Source: Gemmatimonadota bacterium
GTDB taxonomy: Bacteria > Gemmatimonadota > Gemmatimonadetes > Longimicrobiales > Gaopeijiaceae
Length of the DNA: 64,000 bases
Direction of reading: 5' to 3'
Assembly (NCBI GenBank): GCA_030428885.1
Contig: JAUIEJ010000007.1
Coordinates: forward strand, 186,001-250,000
The notes beneath the pieces were generated by a model, which was not told the origin of the DNA, searched no databases, and saw nothing but the letters and a program-made list of their open reading frames with translations. Below are positions 54,684 through 63,746 of this stretch, piece after piece. A program made the position numbers and the translations under genes. Each line of letters begins with the position of its first letter. The first letter of the stretch is position 1.

Positions 54684-57155
54684 CTACTCCTGTCGCAGCG
54701 TAACGGCGGGGTCGACGGCCGCGGCCCGCCGCGCCGGAAGCCAACTCGCGACCACTGCGACGGAGGCCAGGGCGAGGGAGACGACGCCGTAGGTGGGAAG
54801 ATCGACCGGTTGCACCCCGAACAATAGCGACGCCATGAGACGGGTGAGTCCGAAGGCCGCCAGGAGTCCCAGACCCACCCCGATGCCCGCCAGGATCATG
54901 CCCTGCCCCACCACCATCCGGGACACGTCGCCCCGCTCGGCGCCCAGGGCCATGCGCACCCCGATCTCACGGGTGCGCTGGCTCACGGCGTACGAGATCA
55001 CGCCGTAGATGCCCACGGCGCCCAGGAGGAGGGCCACCGCGGCGGCGATGCCCAGCATGACCAGGGTGAACGAGGTGCGGGCCATGGAGCGCTCCACCAG
55101 CTCTTCGTGCATGCGCACCTGGGCCACGGGAACGCTGGAGGTGACGCCCCACACCGCCTCCCGCACCCGGCCCTGGAGCCCGAGCAGGGCCCCGGGCTGG
55201 GCCCGGACCGCGAAGGCCATGGTCCGGCGCATCTCCACGCCTTCGCCGTAGAAGTCCCGCTGGAGCATGGGCCAGTACATGACCGACGTGGCCTCCTGAT
55301 CCAGGCCGTCCTCCCGGACGTTGCCCACGACCCCCACGATCTCCTGCCAGATCCGGCCTTCGTTCTCCAGGTTGATGCCCCCCACCCGCCGTCCCACGGC
55401 CTCCTGGGGATCACCCCAGTACTCCCGGGCGAAGTTCTCCGACACCACCACCACGGGCCGCCCCTCCAGCGCTTCGTCCCAGGTGAGGTCCCGGCCGGCC
55501 AGGAGGGGAATGCCCGCGGCCTCGAAGTAGCCGGGCATGACCCAGTTGAACCGGCGGATGGGAGGGATCTCGCCCTCCGGCGTGGGCGCGTCTTCCACGA
55601 AGACGGCGTCGTTGGAGTCCCACCCCCCCAGGGGAATGGCCGTGGCGGCGCCCACGTCCACCACGCCGGGAATGGCCTCCAGACGCTCCAGGATCTGGCG
55701 GTAGGCCACCCCCGTCTCCTCGGGGGTCTCGATGACCGCCGACGGAATGGACACCCTGAAGGTCAGGACGTTGTCGGGGTCGAAGCCCGGATCCACGTTC
55801 CGCAGCGCCTGGAACGACCGGATCATGAGGCCCGATCCCACCAGGAGCACCAGGGCCAGGGCCACCTGGGCCACCACCAGGGCATTCCGGGCCCGGTGGC
55901 GGTCCTTGCCCTGCGCTCCGCCTCGCCCCCCCTCCTTCAGCGACGGCACCAGCTTGGGCCGCCCGTACCGCAGCAGAGCGAACGAGCCGAAGAGGAGTCC
56001 CGCGAACACCGACAGCACCACCGTGAAGGTCAGCACCAGAGGATCGATGCCGATCTCGTCGAGGCGGGGCAACTGGCTCGGCGCCATGGATAGGAGCAGG
56101 CGCAAACCGGCCCACGCCAGGCCCACACCCAGCACTCCCCCCGCGAGCCCCAGCACCAGGCTTTCGCCCAGAAACTGGCCGGCCACCTCGGCCCGGCCCG
56201 CACCCAGAGCCGTGCGCACGGCCACGTCGCGCTGGGCGCCCTCGGCCCGGACCAGGAAGAGGTTGGCCACGTTGGCCGCGGCGATGAGGAGCACCAGCGT
56301 CACGGTGCCCAGCAGCACCCAGAGCACGGGCCGCACGTCGCCCACCACGTCTTCCTTCAAGGGCCGGATCACGGCGCCGAAGTTGGCCTGCTCTACCATG
56401 CTCATGGTCACGGGCCCGGGGTAGCGCTCCACGGCCACCGGGATCAGGCGCTCCACCTCGGCCGCCACCTGCTCCACCGTGGCGCCGGGGGCCAGGCGAC
56501 CCACGGCCTGGTACGAGAAGTTGCCGAAGAAGATCTCCTCGGGATCGAACCGGGCCGGGAACAGAAACGCCGGATCCGTCTCCAGGAAGCGGAAGCCCTC
56601 GGGCATGACCCCGATGATCTCTTCGGGGCGGCCGTTCACCTGGAGGGTGCGGCCGATGACGTCCCGGTCACCCCCGAAGGCCCGCTGCCAGTAGGCGTGG
56701 GTGAGGATGACGGTGCGGGCCGCCCCCGGGGCATCGTCTTCGGGCGTGAACCGGCGGCCCAACAGGGGCTCCACCCCCAGCAGGGGAAGGAAGCCGTCGG
56801 TGACCATGAGGGTCTCCACCTGCTCCGGCTCGGCGAGTCCCGTGACCTGGGCCGCGTTGTCGTCCCAGATGGCCACGTCGGAGAGCACCTGGCTGTCGGC
56901 CCGGTACGTGAAATAGGTGGCGGGGGACTGGTTCAGGATGTCGAAGCCCAACCCCGGCGCCTCGTGCCAGAGGGCCACGAGACGATCGCTGTCGTCGAAG
57001 GGCAGCGGCTTCAGGAGGACCCCGTTGAGGACGCTGAAGATGGCGGTGTTGGCGCCGATCCCCACGCCCAGGGTGACCACGGCGGTGGCGGTGAAGAGAG
57101 GGGCCCGGGTCAGGCGCCGGAGGGCGAGCTTCAGGTGTCGGGTCCAGCGGTCCAT
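54684..57155 (-). CDS. MacB/FtsX-type permease without prefix domain or regulator
   Basis: 823 residues from ATG 57155, chosen over an in-frame GTG at 57182 because GGAG lies upstream and the family start (MDRWTRHLKLALRRLTRAPLFTATAV) fits. Two FtsX-like halves with a membrane helix at about 25-45, a large periplasmic domain, helices at about 275-420, and a second half ending AVDPAVTLRQE. It resembles the other permeases of the window but lacks the N-terminal prefix domain and has no PadR gene beside it. No ATPase is adjacent. Substrate unknown. Confidence 0.9.
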   Translation of the reverse strand: MDRWTRHLKLALRRLTRAPLFTATAVVTLGVGIGANTAIFSVLNGVLLKPLPFDDSDRLVALWHEAPGLGFDILNQSPATYFTYRADSQVLSDVAIWDDNAAQVTGLAEPEQVETLMVTDGFLPLLGVEPLLGRRFTPEDDAPGAARTVILTHAYWQRAFGGDRDVIGRTLQVNGRPEEIIGVMPEGFRFLETDPAFLFPARFDPEEIFFGNFSYQAVGRLAPGATVEQVAAEVERLIPVAVERYPGPVTMSMVEQANFGAVIRPLKEDVVGDVRPVLWVLLGTVTLVLLIAAANVANLFLVRAEGAQRDVAVRTALGAGRAEVAGQFLGESLVLGLAGGVLGVGLAWAGLRLLLSMAPSQLPRLDEIGIDPLVLTFTVVLSVFAGLLFGSFALLRYGRPKLVPSLKEGGRGGAQGKDRHRARNALVVAQVALALVLLVGSGLMIRSFQALRNVDPGFDPDNVLTFRVSIPSAVIETPEETGVAYRQILERLEAIPGVVDVGAATAIPLGGWDSNDAVFVEDAPTPEGEIPPIRRFNWVMPGYFEAAGIPLLAGRDLTWDEALEGRPVVVVSENFAREYWGDPQEAVGRRVGGINLENEGRIWQEIVGVVGNVREDGLDQEATSVMYWPMLQRDFYGEGVEMRRTMAFAVRAQPGALLGLQGRVREAVWGVTSSVPVAQVRMHEELVERSMARTSFTLVMLGIAAAVALLLGAVGIYGVISYAVSQRTREIGVRMALGAERGDVSRMVVGQGMILAGIGVGLGLLAAFGLTRLMASLLFGVQPVDLPTYGVVSLALASVAVVASWLPARRAAAVDPAVTLRQE

Positions 57156-57252
57156 GGGGCCACGCTCCACATCGTCGTCCACACGTCCGGGCGGTCGCCC
57201 GGTGCGACGGTGGAGCCTACGGGACCGTCAGGAACGGAGTTTCCGGACGCGA

Positions 57253-57289
57253 CGAGGCCCGTGCACCGAAGCGCGGTGCACGGGCCTCG
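57253..57289 (-). terminator. Strong hairpin downstream of the Gly/Tyr-rich protein gene
   Basis: A perfect 16-base stem, CGAGGCCCGTGCACCG with CGGTGCACGGGCCTCG, around a 5-base loop AAGCG. It lies 33 bases beyond the stop codon at 57322 on the minus strand. No T-tract follows, as is common in very GC-rich genomes. Confidence 0.8.
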
Positions 57290-57321
57290 CGGCGCCCGAA
57301 GACGGACGAACCGCCGACGCC

Positions 57322-58542
57322 TCAGAACAGAAGCAGTTCTCCACCGCCCCCGCCGCCGCGGCGGGGCTTGGCCCGGCGGGTCGTGCCCGACGAGCTGCCC
57401 GTGGACGAGCCGGCCGTGGAGCTGCCGGTGCGGGTCGAGCCCACCGACCCCGACGACGTGCCGCTGCTGGTGGATCCACCGGCGCTGCTGCCGCCCCGGG
57501 TGTAGCCCCGGCCCCGCACGACCCGGCCGTTGGTGGCGCCGCTGCTGCTGCCGCCGCCGACGATCACCACGCCGGGGTTGTAGTAGCCGTACCACCCGCG
57601 GCTGTACCCGTAGGGCCCGTAGCTGTAGCGGGAGTACCGGTAGCCGTAGCCGCAGCCGTAGTAGAAGGGGTCGTAGAAGCTCGACCAGCCGTAGTCGTAG
57701 CAGCCCGAGAAGCCCCGGGCGGAGAGACCGGGCCGGGCCCCGACGTACGTGCCGGACACGGGCTGGGCCATGACGCCGTCGTCATCCACGGCCAGGGCGA
57801 ACCGGTCCGGGTACGACACGGCGATCATGAGGTCGATGACGGGCTCGGGCACCCCCTCGTCGGAAAGGGCCACCAGGGTCGCGGCATCGAGCTCGAAGCG
57901 GTCACCGGTCTCGGCGACCCACGCTTCCAGGGCACCGGGACCCACGGCGTCCAGCGCCTCGACCACGTCGTCGATGTCGATGCTGGCCGCAGCCGACCGC
58001 CGGGCCGTCTCCAGCGCCATACCCGGCACCGGGAGGTCGGCGATGCCCGCATCCTGGCCCACCGAGGCGTCGGTGGCGCGGTAGCGCTGCACCCAGGCCA
58101 CGGGCTCGTCGGCCTCCACGTCCACCGACCGCACGTCCAGAAGCTCGTCGGGACCGGTCAGGGCCAGGAGGCCCGTCTCGTGGCGCGTGCCCCCGCCCTC
58201 GCAGAGGTAGTCGGTGGCCAGGAACACCCGCCGGCGATCGGACGAGAAGCCCGCGTAGTGCTCACCCGCGCACCCCTCCCGCTCCGACCGCACACCCTCG
58301 GGCCGGGTGGAAAGGGTCTCGCGGGTCACCACCTGCCCGTCGGCGACCCGGGCCAGCTCCACCCCGTCCACCGTGGGGCGGATGCAGACCGTGGGACCGA
58401 CCCCGGACTCGGGGGCCCAACACCCCAGGAACGGATACCACCCGTCGGCCTCGCTCTGAGCCGCCGCGCTCCCGGAGAAGGCCAGGAGGGCCGCCATGGC
58501 CAGGGCGGCGCCGCCCGCCGCACGCTTCATCATCGTGTTCAT
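57322..58542 (-). CDS. Secreted protein with Tyr/Gly-rich and Gly/Ser-rich low-complexity tail
   Basis: 406 residues from ATG 58542, with GAGGAGAC upstream. A signal peptide (AAGGAALAMAALLAFSGSAAAQ) is followed by a globular part (about 25-270) with several Cys and WYPFLGCWAPE near its start. The tail is unusual: a Tyr/Gly/Arg-rich run (about 275-325), then Gly/Ser/Thr repeats, a basic RRAKPRR patch and a terminal GGGGGGELLLF. The tail resembles adhesive or phase-separating low-complexity sequence. The function is unknown. The barrel gene upstream ends 20 bases before this gene starts, so the two are probably cotranscribed. Confidence 0.75.
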   Translation of the reverse strand: MNTMMKRAAGGAALAMAALLAFSGSAAAQSEADGWYPFLGCWAPESGVGPTVCIRPTVDGVELARVADGQVVTRETLSTRPEGVRSEREGCAGEHYAGFSSDRRRVFLATDYLCEGGGTRHETGLLALTGPDELLDVRSVDVEADEPVAWVQRYRATDASVGQDAGIADLPVPGMALETARRSAAASIDIDDVVEALDAVGPGALEAWVAETGDRFELDAATLVALSDEGVPEPVIDLMIAVSYPDRFALAVDDDGVMAQPVSGTYVGARPGLSARGFSGCYDYGWSSFYDPFYYGCGYGYRYSRYSYGPYGYSRGWYGYYNPGVVIVGGGSSSGATNGRVVRGRGYTRGGSSAGGSTSSGTSSGSVGSTRTGSSTAGSSTGSSSGTTRRAKPRRGGGGGGELLLF

Positions 58543-58562
58543 CTCGGTCTCCTCGGTCCCGC

Positions 58563-59309
58563 TCAGAATCGCACGCCCAGGCCCACGCTGACCTGGAAGC
58601 CCGAAAGGTCGATGTTGTCGAAGTCCACGAAGTCCTGACTCATCTCGGTCGACGCCCATTCATACCGCCCCTCGATGTTGAGCAACAGTCGGGGCGACAG
58701 GCTCGTCTCCAGACCGCCCAGCACGTGGGCCGTCAGGGTCGTGCCGTCGGACGTGAACCGTGTATTGAAGATGGCGAGATCCTGGAAGTCCACGAAATCC
58801 CCATCCTGCACGAACTCGTACCACATGAAGCCGCCTCCGGCGCCCACGTAGGGCGAGAAGCGGTTCGGCACCCACGCGAAGCGGGACACCGACCGCCCCC
58901 GGTCCTGGAGGTAGTACCGCATGGTGGCGGTGAAGGGTCGCCGGGTGAAGGTAGTCTCCTGCTCGATGGGCAGGTCGTCTTCCCCGATCCAGTCCCGGAA
59001 CTCCGACCGGGTGGTGCTGGACGAGTTGGCGAAAGCCAGGGCAACGTCCACCCGCTCCGACACCCGGAAGCCCAGCTCCACACCGAAGAGCCCGCTGCCG
59101 AAGTCGCCCTGGTCCAGGGTGAGTTCGTCGCGGGAGAAATCGAAGATCTCGCTCGAAGCGGTGGCGCCGGCGTACCCGGCCCGGAAGCCGATCTGGATCT
59201 TGGGCGTCCGGAAGAGGAACCCGTCGCCCGAGCTCTGGGCCGCCGCGCCGCCCGGCAGGAGCAGGGCCGCGCCCACGACCATCGGTAGCCACGATTTGCG
59301 GAAGTCCAT
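58563..59309 (-). CDS. Outer-membrane beta-barrel protein (OmpW/OprF-like size)
   Basis: 248 residues. Signal peptide MVVGAALLLPGGAAAQ. The rest alternates polar and hydrophobic residues in about eight strands (QIGFRAGYAGA, GLFGVELGFRV, TATMRYYL, SPYVGAGGGFMWYEF, LTAHVLGGLETS, LLLNIEGRYEWAS), ending in Phe (VSVGLGVRF). This is the hallmark of a small eight-stranded porin-like barrel (outer membrane protein beta-barrel domain). AAGGAC precedes the ATG. It heads a two-gene operon with the Tyr/Gly-rich secreted protein. Confidence 0.85.
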   Translation of the reverse strand: MDFRKSWLPMVVGAALLLPGGAAAQSSGDGFLFRTPKIQIGFRAGYAGATASSEIFDFSRDELTLDQGDFGSGLFGVELGFRVSERVDVALAFANSSSTTRSEFRDWIGEDDLPIEQETTFTRRPFTATMRYYLQDRGRSVSRFAWVPNRFSPYVGAGGGFMWYEFVQDGDFVDFQDLAIFNTRFTSDGTTLTAHVLGGLETSLSPRLLLNIEGRYEWASTEMSQDFVDFDNIDLSGFQVSVGLGVRF

Positions 59310-59503
59310 CGTCACGGTCCTTCGACGAATACGTTCGGCGCGGGCGACCGCCGCCCACACGTCCACTCCGTCGAAGTTGCAAGGGGCGTGCCGCAGCAGA
59401 CAGCGCAGAATCCGGCCCCGAAACGGCGCTTCCCGTCCGGTCTCCGGGACACCGGGGTACGGGGGTGTCCGCGCCATGGGACACGTCCACCCCCGCCCCG
59501 GAG

Positions 59504-62179
59504 CTACTCGGCCCGCATGGTCTCGATGGGGTCGACCCGGGTGGACCGGAGGGCCGGGATCCAGGTGGCGGCCACGGCCGTGAGGAGCAGCACGACGGGC
59601 ACCGCGGCGAATGTGAGAGGGTCGGTGGCGCTCACGTCGTAGAGAAAGGCGCCCAGCACCCGGGAGAGGGCGAAGGAGCCCACGAGGCCCACCAGGAGTC
59701 CCACACCCACCATGGCCAGGGCCCCCCGGAGCACCAGCCCCCGCACGTCGCCGGGTTCGGCCCCCAGGGCGAGGCGAATCCCCATCTCCCGGGTGCGGCG
59801 GGCCACGGTGTACGACACCACGCCGTAGATGCCCACGGCGGCCAGGATCAGGGCCAGGGCCGCGAATCCGCCCAGGATCAGGAGCATGAAGCGGCGGTCG
59901 GCCACCGACCCCGCCACCTGGTCGGCCAGGAACCGCACCTCCACGGCGATGTCGGAGTCGGCCTCCGACACGGCGAGGCGGAACGGCCCGGCCAGGGGGC
60001 CCGCGTCGTCGCCCTGGGCTTCCAGAAGCAGCGAGGCCCCGAAGGCGATGCGCGCCGGCCGCTGGGCGTAGTTCCAGTAGACCGTGGGATCGGGATCGGA
60101 CGTCAGGTCGCGCCAGCGCACGTCGCCCACGACCCCCACCACCGTGCCGAACACCGGGGGCTCGGCGTTCCAGTAGTTGTCCATGCCGCCTCCCGAGACC
60201 TGGCGGCCGATGGGGTCGACGTCGGGCCACCAGGTGTCGACGAACGACTGGCTCACCACCACGGCGTGGGTGGCGTCGGGCCCGTCGCGCTCGTCGAAGA
60301 GGCGCCCCCGGATCAGGGGAATGTCCAGGGCGTCGAAGGCCCCGCGGCTCGCCACGACGTAGGCCGGCGAGTCCACGTGGTTGGACGGATCGCCGTCGAG
60401 CTGCACGCGACCGGTGGGAATGCCGCCGCTCACCGGGAGGGAGCTCATCAGTCCGGCGGACTCGACGCCGGGCAGCGCCTCGAGGCGCGGCAGAAGCTCG
60501 CCGTAGAAGCGGGCCTGATCCTGGAGCTCGGTGTAGCGCAGCCGGTTCAGGGCCACCGACGAGGTGAGGACATCGGAGGTCTCCACGCCGGGATCCTGCG
60601 ACAACACCCGGGAGAAGCTCCGGATCAGCAGTCCCGACCCCATGAGGAGCACCAGGGCCAGGGCGACTTCGGTGGCCACCAGCGCGCCCCACACGGGACT
60701 CCGGCCCGCCGACGACCCCCGGGTCTCGGTCCGGAGCGTGCCGGCCTGGCCACCGTCGGTGAGGCGCAACGAGGGCAGCAGCCCGAACGCCACCGCGGTC
60801 AACACCGCCACCGCCCCGGTGAACAGCAACACCGGAAGCGACAGCCCCACGCCCTCGATCCGGGGCACGTCGGCCCCCAGGATCCGGATGCCCCGGAGGA
60901 GCAGTGCGGCAAACGCCAGACCGAGAAGCGCCCCGGCCCCCGCCAGCACCCCGCTCTCGGTGAGGAGCTGCCGCACCAGGCGCGAGCGGTCGGCGCCCAG
61001 CGACGAGCGCACGGCGAACTCCCGGGCCCGCACCGTGCCCCGGGCCAGGAGGGTGCTGGCCAGGTTGGTGCAGGCCACCAGGAGCACGCATGCAGCCGCG
61101 CCCAGGAGCAGCAGGAGAGGCCGCCGGGCGTCGCCCACCACGGCGTCCCGGAGTCCCGTCACCCACACGCCCGCGGCGAGGTACTCGGCGTCGGACTCGG
61201 GCTCCCCGGCCAGAATCCTCTCGGTGAGGGCCGCGAGTTCGTCCCGGGCGCGGTCCACGGAGACGCCTTCGGCCAGGCGCCCCACCACCGACCAGTTGTG
61301 GGCGGTGCGGGAGTCGCCCTGGGGCGTGACCTCGATGGCGTACCAGAGCTCGGCCCCGGCGGGGTAGGCCTCGGCGTCGGGCACCACCCCCACCACGGTG
61401 GCCGGCACGCCCCGGGCCTCCAGGGGCCGCCCCACCACGTCGGGGGTGCCGAAGAGTCGGAGCGCCAGACTCCGGGTGACCACCACGGCCCCGGCGGCCC
61501 CCTCCCGATGCTCTTCGGGCCCGGTGAGCCGCCCTGCGGCCGTGCGGGTGCCCATGACCCGCCAGAAGTCCTCCGACACCCCGGACGCCAGGATCCGCAC
61601 CGGCTCCTGGCCCCCCAGCACCGTCATGGTGGAGAAGGAGTGGGCGCCCAGGGCCTCGAAGCTCGAGCTCTCCCGATTCCAGTCCACGAAGTTGGCCCAG
61701 GCCACGCTCATCCGGCCGCCCCGCTGGCCCCGTTCCGCCACCGTGACGATGCGGTCGGCGTCGGCGTAGGGAAGGGGGCGGAGCAGCACCCCGTGGACCA
61801 CACCGTAGATGGCCGTGTTGGCCCCGATGCCCAGGGCCAGCGTGAGAAGGGCCACCACCGCGAACCCGGGGCTCCGGGTCAGGCTCCGAATCGCGTACCG
61901 AACATCCTGCATCACCGCCTCCCATCCGTGTGTACGTCGCACCCGCCGGTCCCGCCGCCGCGCCAGCGACTCGCAGTCCCTCCGGATCGTCTCCAGATCG
62001 CCGAAACGCCGGGTGGCTTCGGCCTTCGCCGCCGCCGGATCCCACCCTTCGGCCTCCAGTTCCTCGGCCCTGAGAGCCAGGTGGCTCCGGAGTTCCCGGT
62101 CCACGTCGTCCTTCACCGGCAGCTCGCCCACGTGGGGGCGATCGCCGTGGAGGGACCGGGGGCCGTCATGCTGCGTCAT
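59504..62179 (-). CDS. MacB/FtsX-type permease with N-terminal prefix domain (cassette 3)
   Basis: 891 residues from ATG 62179, coupled to the PadR stop (ATGA). The prefix (about 22-80) contains DVDRELRSHLALRAEELEAEGW and ATRRFGDLETIRRDC, typical of permease prefix domains. It continues with the ADOP layout: first membrane helix FAVVALLTLALGIGANTAIYG, periplasmic domain, helices, and a second half ending RSTRVDPIETMRAE. No ATPase adjacent; substrate unknown. Confidence 0.92.
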   Translation of the reverse strand: MTQHDGPRSLHGDRPHVGELPVKDDVDRELRSHLALRAEELEAEGWDPAAAKAEATRRFGDLETIRRDCESLARRRDRRVRRTHGWEAVMQDVRYAIRSLTRSPGFAVVALLTLALGIGANTAIYGVVHGVLLRPLPYADADRIVTVAERGQRGGRMSVAWANFVDWNRESSSFEALGAHSFSTMTVLGGQEPVRILASGVSEDFWRVMGTRTAAGRLTGPEEHREGAAGAVVVTRSLALRLFGTPDVVGRPLEARGVPATVVGVVPDAEAYPAGAELWYAIEVTPQGDSRTAHNWSVVGRLAEGVSVDRARDELAALTERILAGEPESDAEYLAAGVWVTGLRDAVVGDARRPLLLLLGAAACVLLVACTNLASTLLARGTVRAREFAVRSSLGADRSRLVRQLLTESGVLAGAGALLGLAFAALLLRGIRILGADVPRIEGVGLSLPVLLFTGAVAVLTAVAFGLLPSLRLTDGGQAGTLRTETRGSSAGRSPVWGALVATEVALALVLLMGSGLLIRSFSRVLSQDPGVETSDVLTSSVALNRLRYTELQDQARFYGELLPRLEALPGVESAGLMSSLPVSGGIPTGRVQLDGDPSNHVDSPAYVVASRGAFDALDIPLIRGRLFDERDGPDATHAVVVSQSFVDTWWPDVDPIGRQVSGGGMDNYWNAEPPVFGTVVGVVGDVRWRDLTSDPDPTVYWNYAQRPARIAFGASLLLEAQGDDAGPLAGPFRLAVSEADSDIAVEVRFLADQVAGSVADRRFMLLILGGFAALALILAAVGIYGVVSYTVARRTREMGIRLALGAEPGDVRGLVLRGALAMVGVGLLVGLVGSFALSRVLGAFLYDVSATDPLTFAAVPVVLLLTAVAATWIPALRSTRVDPIETMRAE

Positions 62180-62511
62180 CCCAGGGGCCCCTCCGCCTCC
62201 AGCACCCGGGCCATGGCGGCCACGTAGCGGTCCCAGGTCGCCATCTCGGCGCCCAGGGCCTCGGTGCCGGCGGGGGTCAGGGTGTAGAACCGGGCCTCGC
62301 GCCCCGTGTCCGTACGCCCCCACGACGCCTCCACGAGGCCCCGGGCCTCCAGGCGCCGGAGCGCCGGATACAACGCCCCTTCCTCCACCTGGAGGAGGTC
62401 GTCGGTGGCGGCCCGGATGGCCCGGGATACGCCGTATCCGTGGAGGGGACCCCAGCTCAGGGTCTTGAGCACGAGCACGTCCAGGGTGCCTTTCAGCAGT
62501 TCGAGCGACAT
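62176..62511 (-). CDS. PadR family transcriptional regulator (cassette 3)
   Basis: 111 residues beginning MSLELLKGTLDVLVLKTLSWGPLHGYGVSRAI, a textbook PadR N terminus. It continues with EEGALYPALRRLEARGLVEASWG and the wing GREARFYTLTPAG. GGAGAT precedes ATG 62511; longer in-frame extensions run through the operator-like DNA and were rejected. It overlaps the permease start by 4 bases and probably represses the operon at 62565-62583. Confidence 0.94.
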   Translation of the reverse strand: MSLELLKGTLDVLVLKTLSWGPLHGYGVSRAIRAATDDLLQVEEGALYPALRRLEARGLVEASWGRTDTGREARFYTLTPAGTEALGAEMATWDRYVAAMARVLEAEGPLG

Positions 62512-62564
62512 GAGATCTCCGGCCCGGCCCGGGAGGCGTCCCTCCTCGGACCCATGAATGATCG

Positions 62565-62583
62565 ACCCATAAGATATATGGGT
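62565..62583 (-). promoter_or_regulatory. Probable PadR operator for cassette 3
   Basis: A perfect 7-base inverted repeat ACCCATA / TATGGGT with a 5-base spacer lies 54 bases upstream of the PadR ATG, in an AT-rich patch (AGATATATGGGTATAC) that also looks like the promoter core. Position, symmetry and base composition suggest an autoregulatory site. Confidence 0.55.
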
Positions 62584-62690
62584 ATACGAAAGGGTTGGAA
62601 GCGGAGATTCAAACAACGGCCGCCGCCCCGCCGTCTCACGGTCGAAGGCCCGGAGCGGGTCCGGGTCGCCACAGATGGGGAGATGGACGC

Positions 62691-63716
62691 ATGGGACGGA
62701 TCGGGACGAACGCACGCCGCGGAGTGAGGCTGGGGGTGAAGCTGGGGGCGTGCCTGGCCATGGCCGCGGCGCTGGGCACGGCGGGGACATCGGCGGCGAG
62801 CGCCGCCCCCGCGAGCCAGGAGGCCCCCGAGGTCTCCGAGGGACGCTGGGACGCCCGGCTGCACCGCGACGGCGACGGCAGCGAGTGGCGGTTCCGCCTC
62901 GACGGCACCCGGAGCGACTGGGGCACCGGCGCCCCCGAGGCGCTGGAGCGCCGCCTCCTGGCCGCCGTGGGCGCCGATGGACGCCTCGACTTCGAGCTCG
63001 ACGCCCCGGCCGGGATGATCCGGCTGGACGGGCGCATGGACGACCGCGACGGCATGGGCGGCTTCACGTTCCGGCCCCGCCCCGACTTCGTGGCGGAGGT
63101 GGAGCGCACAGGCCTCGAGGTGCGGCGGGCCGACACCGAAACCCTCCTGGCCGCCGCCCTCCACGAGGTGGACCCGGCGTCGGTGGGAGCCCTGCGCCGC
63201 GCCGGCGCCGAGCCCGACGACCTGGGCGACCTCATCGCCGCCGCCATCTTCCAGGTCGATACGACCTACATCGCCGAGATCCGGGCCCTGGGTTACGACC
63301 TGGACCTGGACGACTTCCTGGCGTTCCGCATCCACGACGTCACCCCCGAGTTCATCCGCGACGTGCGGGGGTGGGGCATCGGCGAACCCAGCGCCGACGA
63401 CCTCCTGGCGTTCCGCATCCACGGCATCGACGAGGAGTTCGCCCGGGACACCCGGAGCTGGGCCGGCGACGACCTGGACCGGGACGATCTCATCGCCTTC
63501 CGGATCCACGGCGTGACCCAGGCCTTCGTCCGCTCCATGGAGGAGGCCGGGGTCCCTCCCGAGGACGCCTCACAGGCCGTGGCCTTCCGCATCCACGGGG
63601 TCACCCCGGAGCTGGTGCGGGAGATGGAGGCCGCCGGCTTCGAAGACCTGGACGGCGACGACCTGATCCGGATCCGGATCCACGGGCTCGACCGGAAGCG
63701 CCGCGGCGGGGGCTGA
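62691..63716 (+). CDS. Secreted protein with FRIHG repeats, function unknown
   Basis: 341 residues from ATG 62691, with GGGGAGAT 8 bases upstream. A signal peptide (LGACLAMAAALGTAGTSAASAA) is followed by a beta-rich region (about 50-130). Then come repeats of about 25-30 residues carrying a FRIHGVTPEFVREM-like core (about 200-335; at least six copies of the pattern phe-arg-ile-his or arg-ile-his followed by Gly/Asp). The same kind of repeat is found in M56 BlaR1-type sensor peptidases, where its role is unclear. It is divergent from PadR cassette 3 and could share its control. Confidence 0.72.
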   Translation: MGRIGTNARRGVRLGVKLGACLAMAAALGTAGTSAASAAPASQEAPEVSEGRWDARLHRDGDGSEWRFRLDGTRSDWGTGAPEALERRLLAAVGADGRLDFELDAPAGMIRLDGRMDDRDGMGGFTFRPRPDFVAEVERTGLEVRRADTETLLAAALHEVDPASVGALRRAGAEPDDLGDLIAAAIFQVDTTYIAEIRALGYDLDLDDFLAFRIHDVTPEFIRDVRGWGIGEPSADDLLAFRIHGIDEEFARDTRSWAGDDLDRDDLIAFRIHGVTQAFVRSMEEAGVPPEDASQAVAFRIHGVTPELVREMEAAGFEDLDGDDLIRIRIHGLDRKRRGGG

Positions 63717-63746
63717 GCGCCGCCTTGTGAGAGGGCCCGGGGGCCG

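Noticed and set aside
63717..63746. Terminator between the FRIHG-repeat gene and the right-edge gene
   Set aside because: Only a 5-base GGCCC/GGGCC stem with a 2-base loop; too weak to call.
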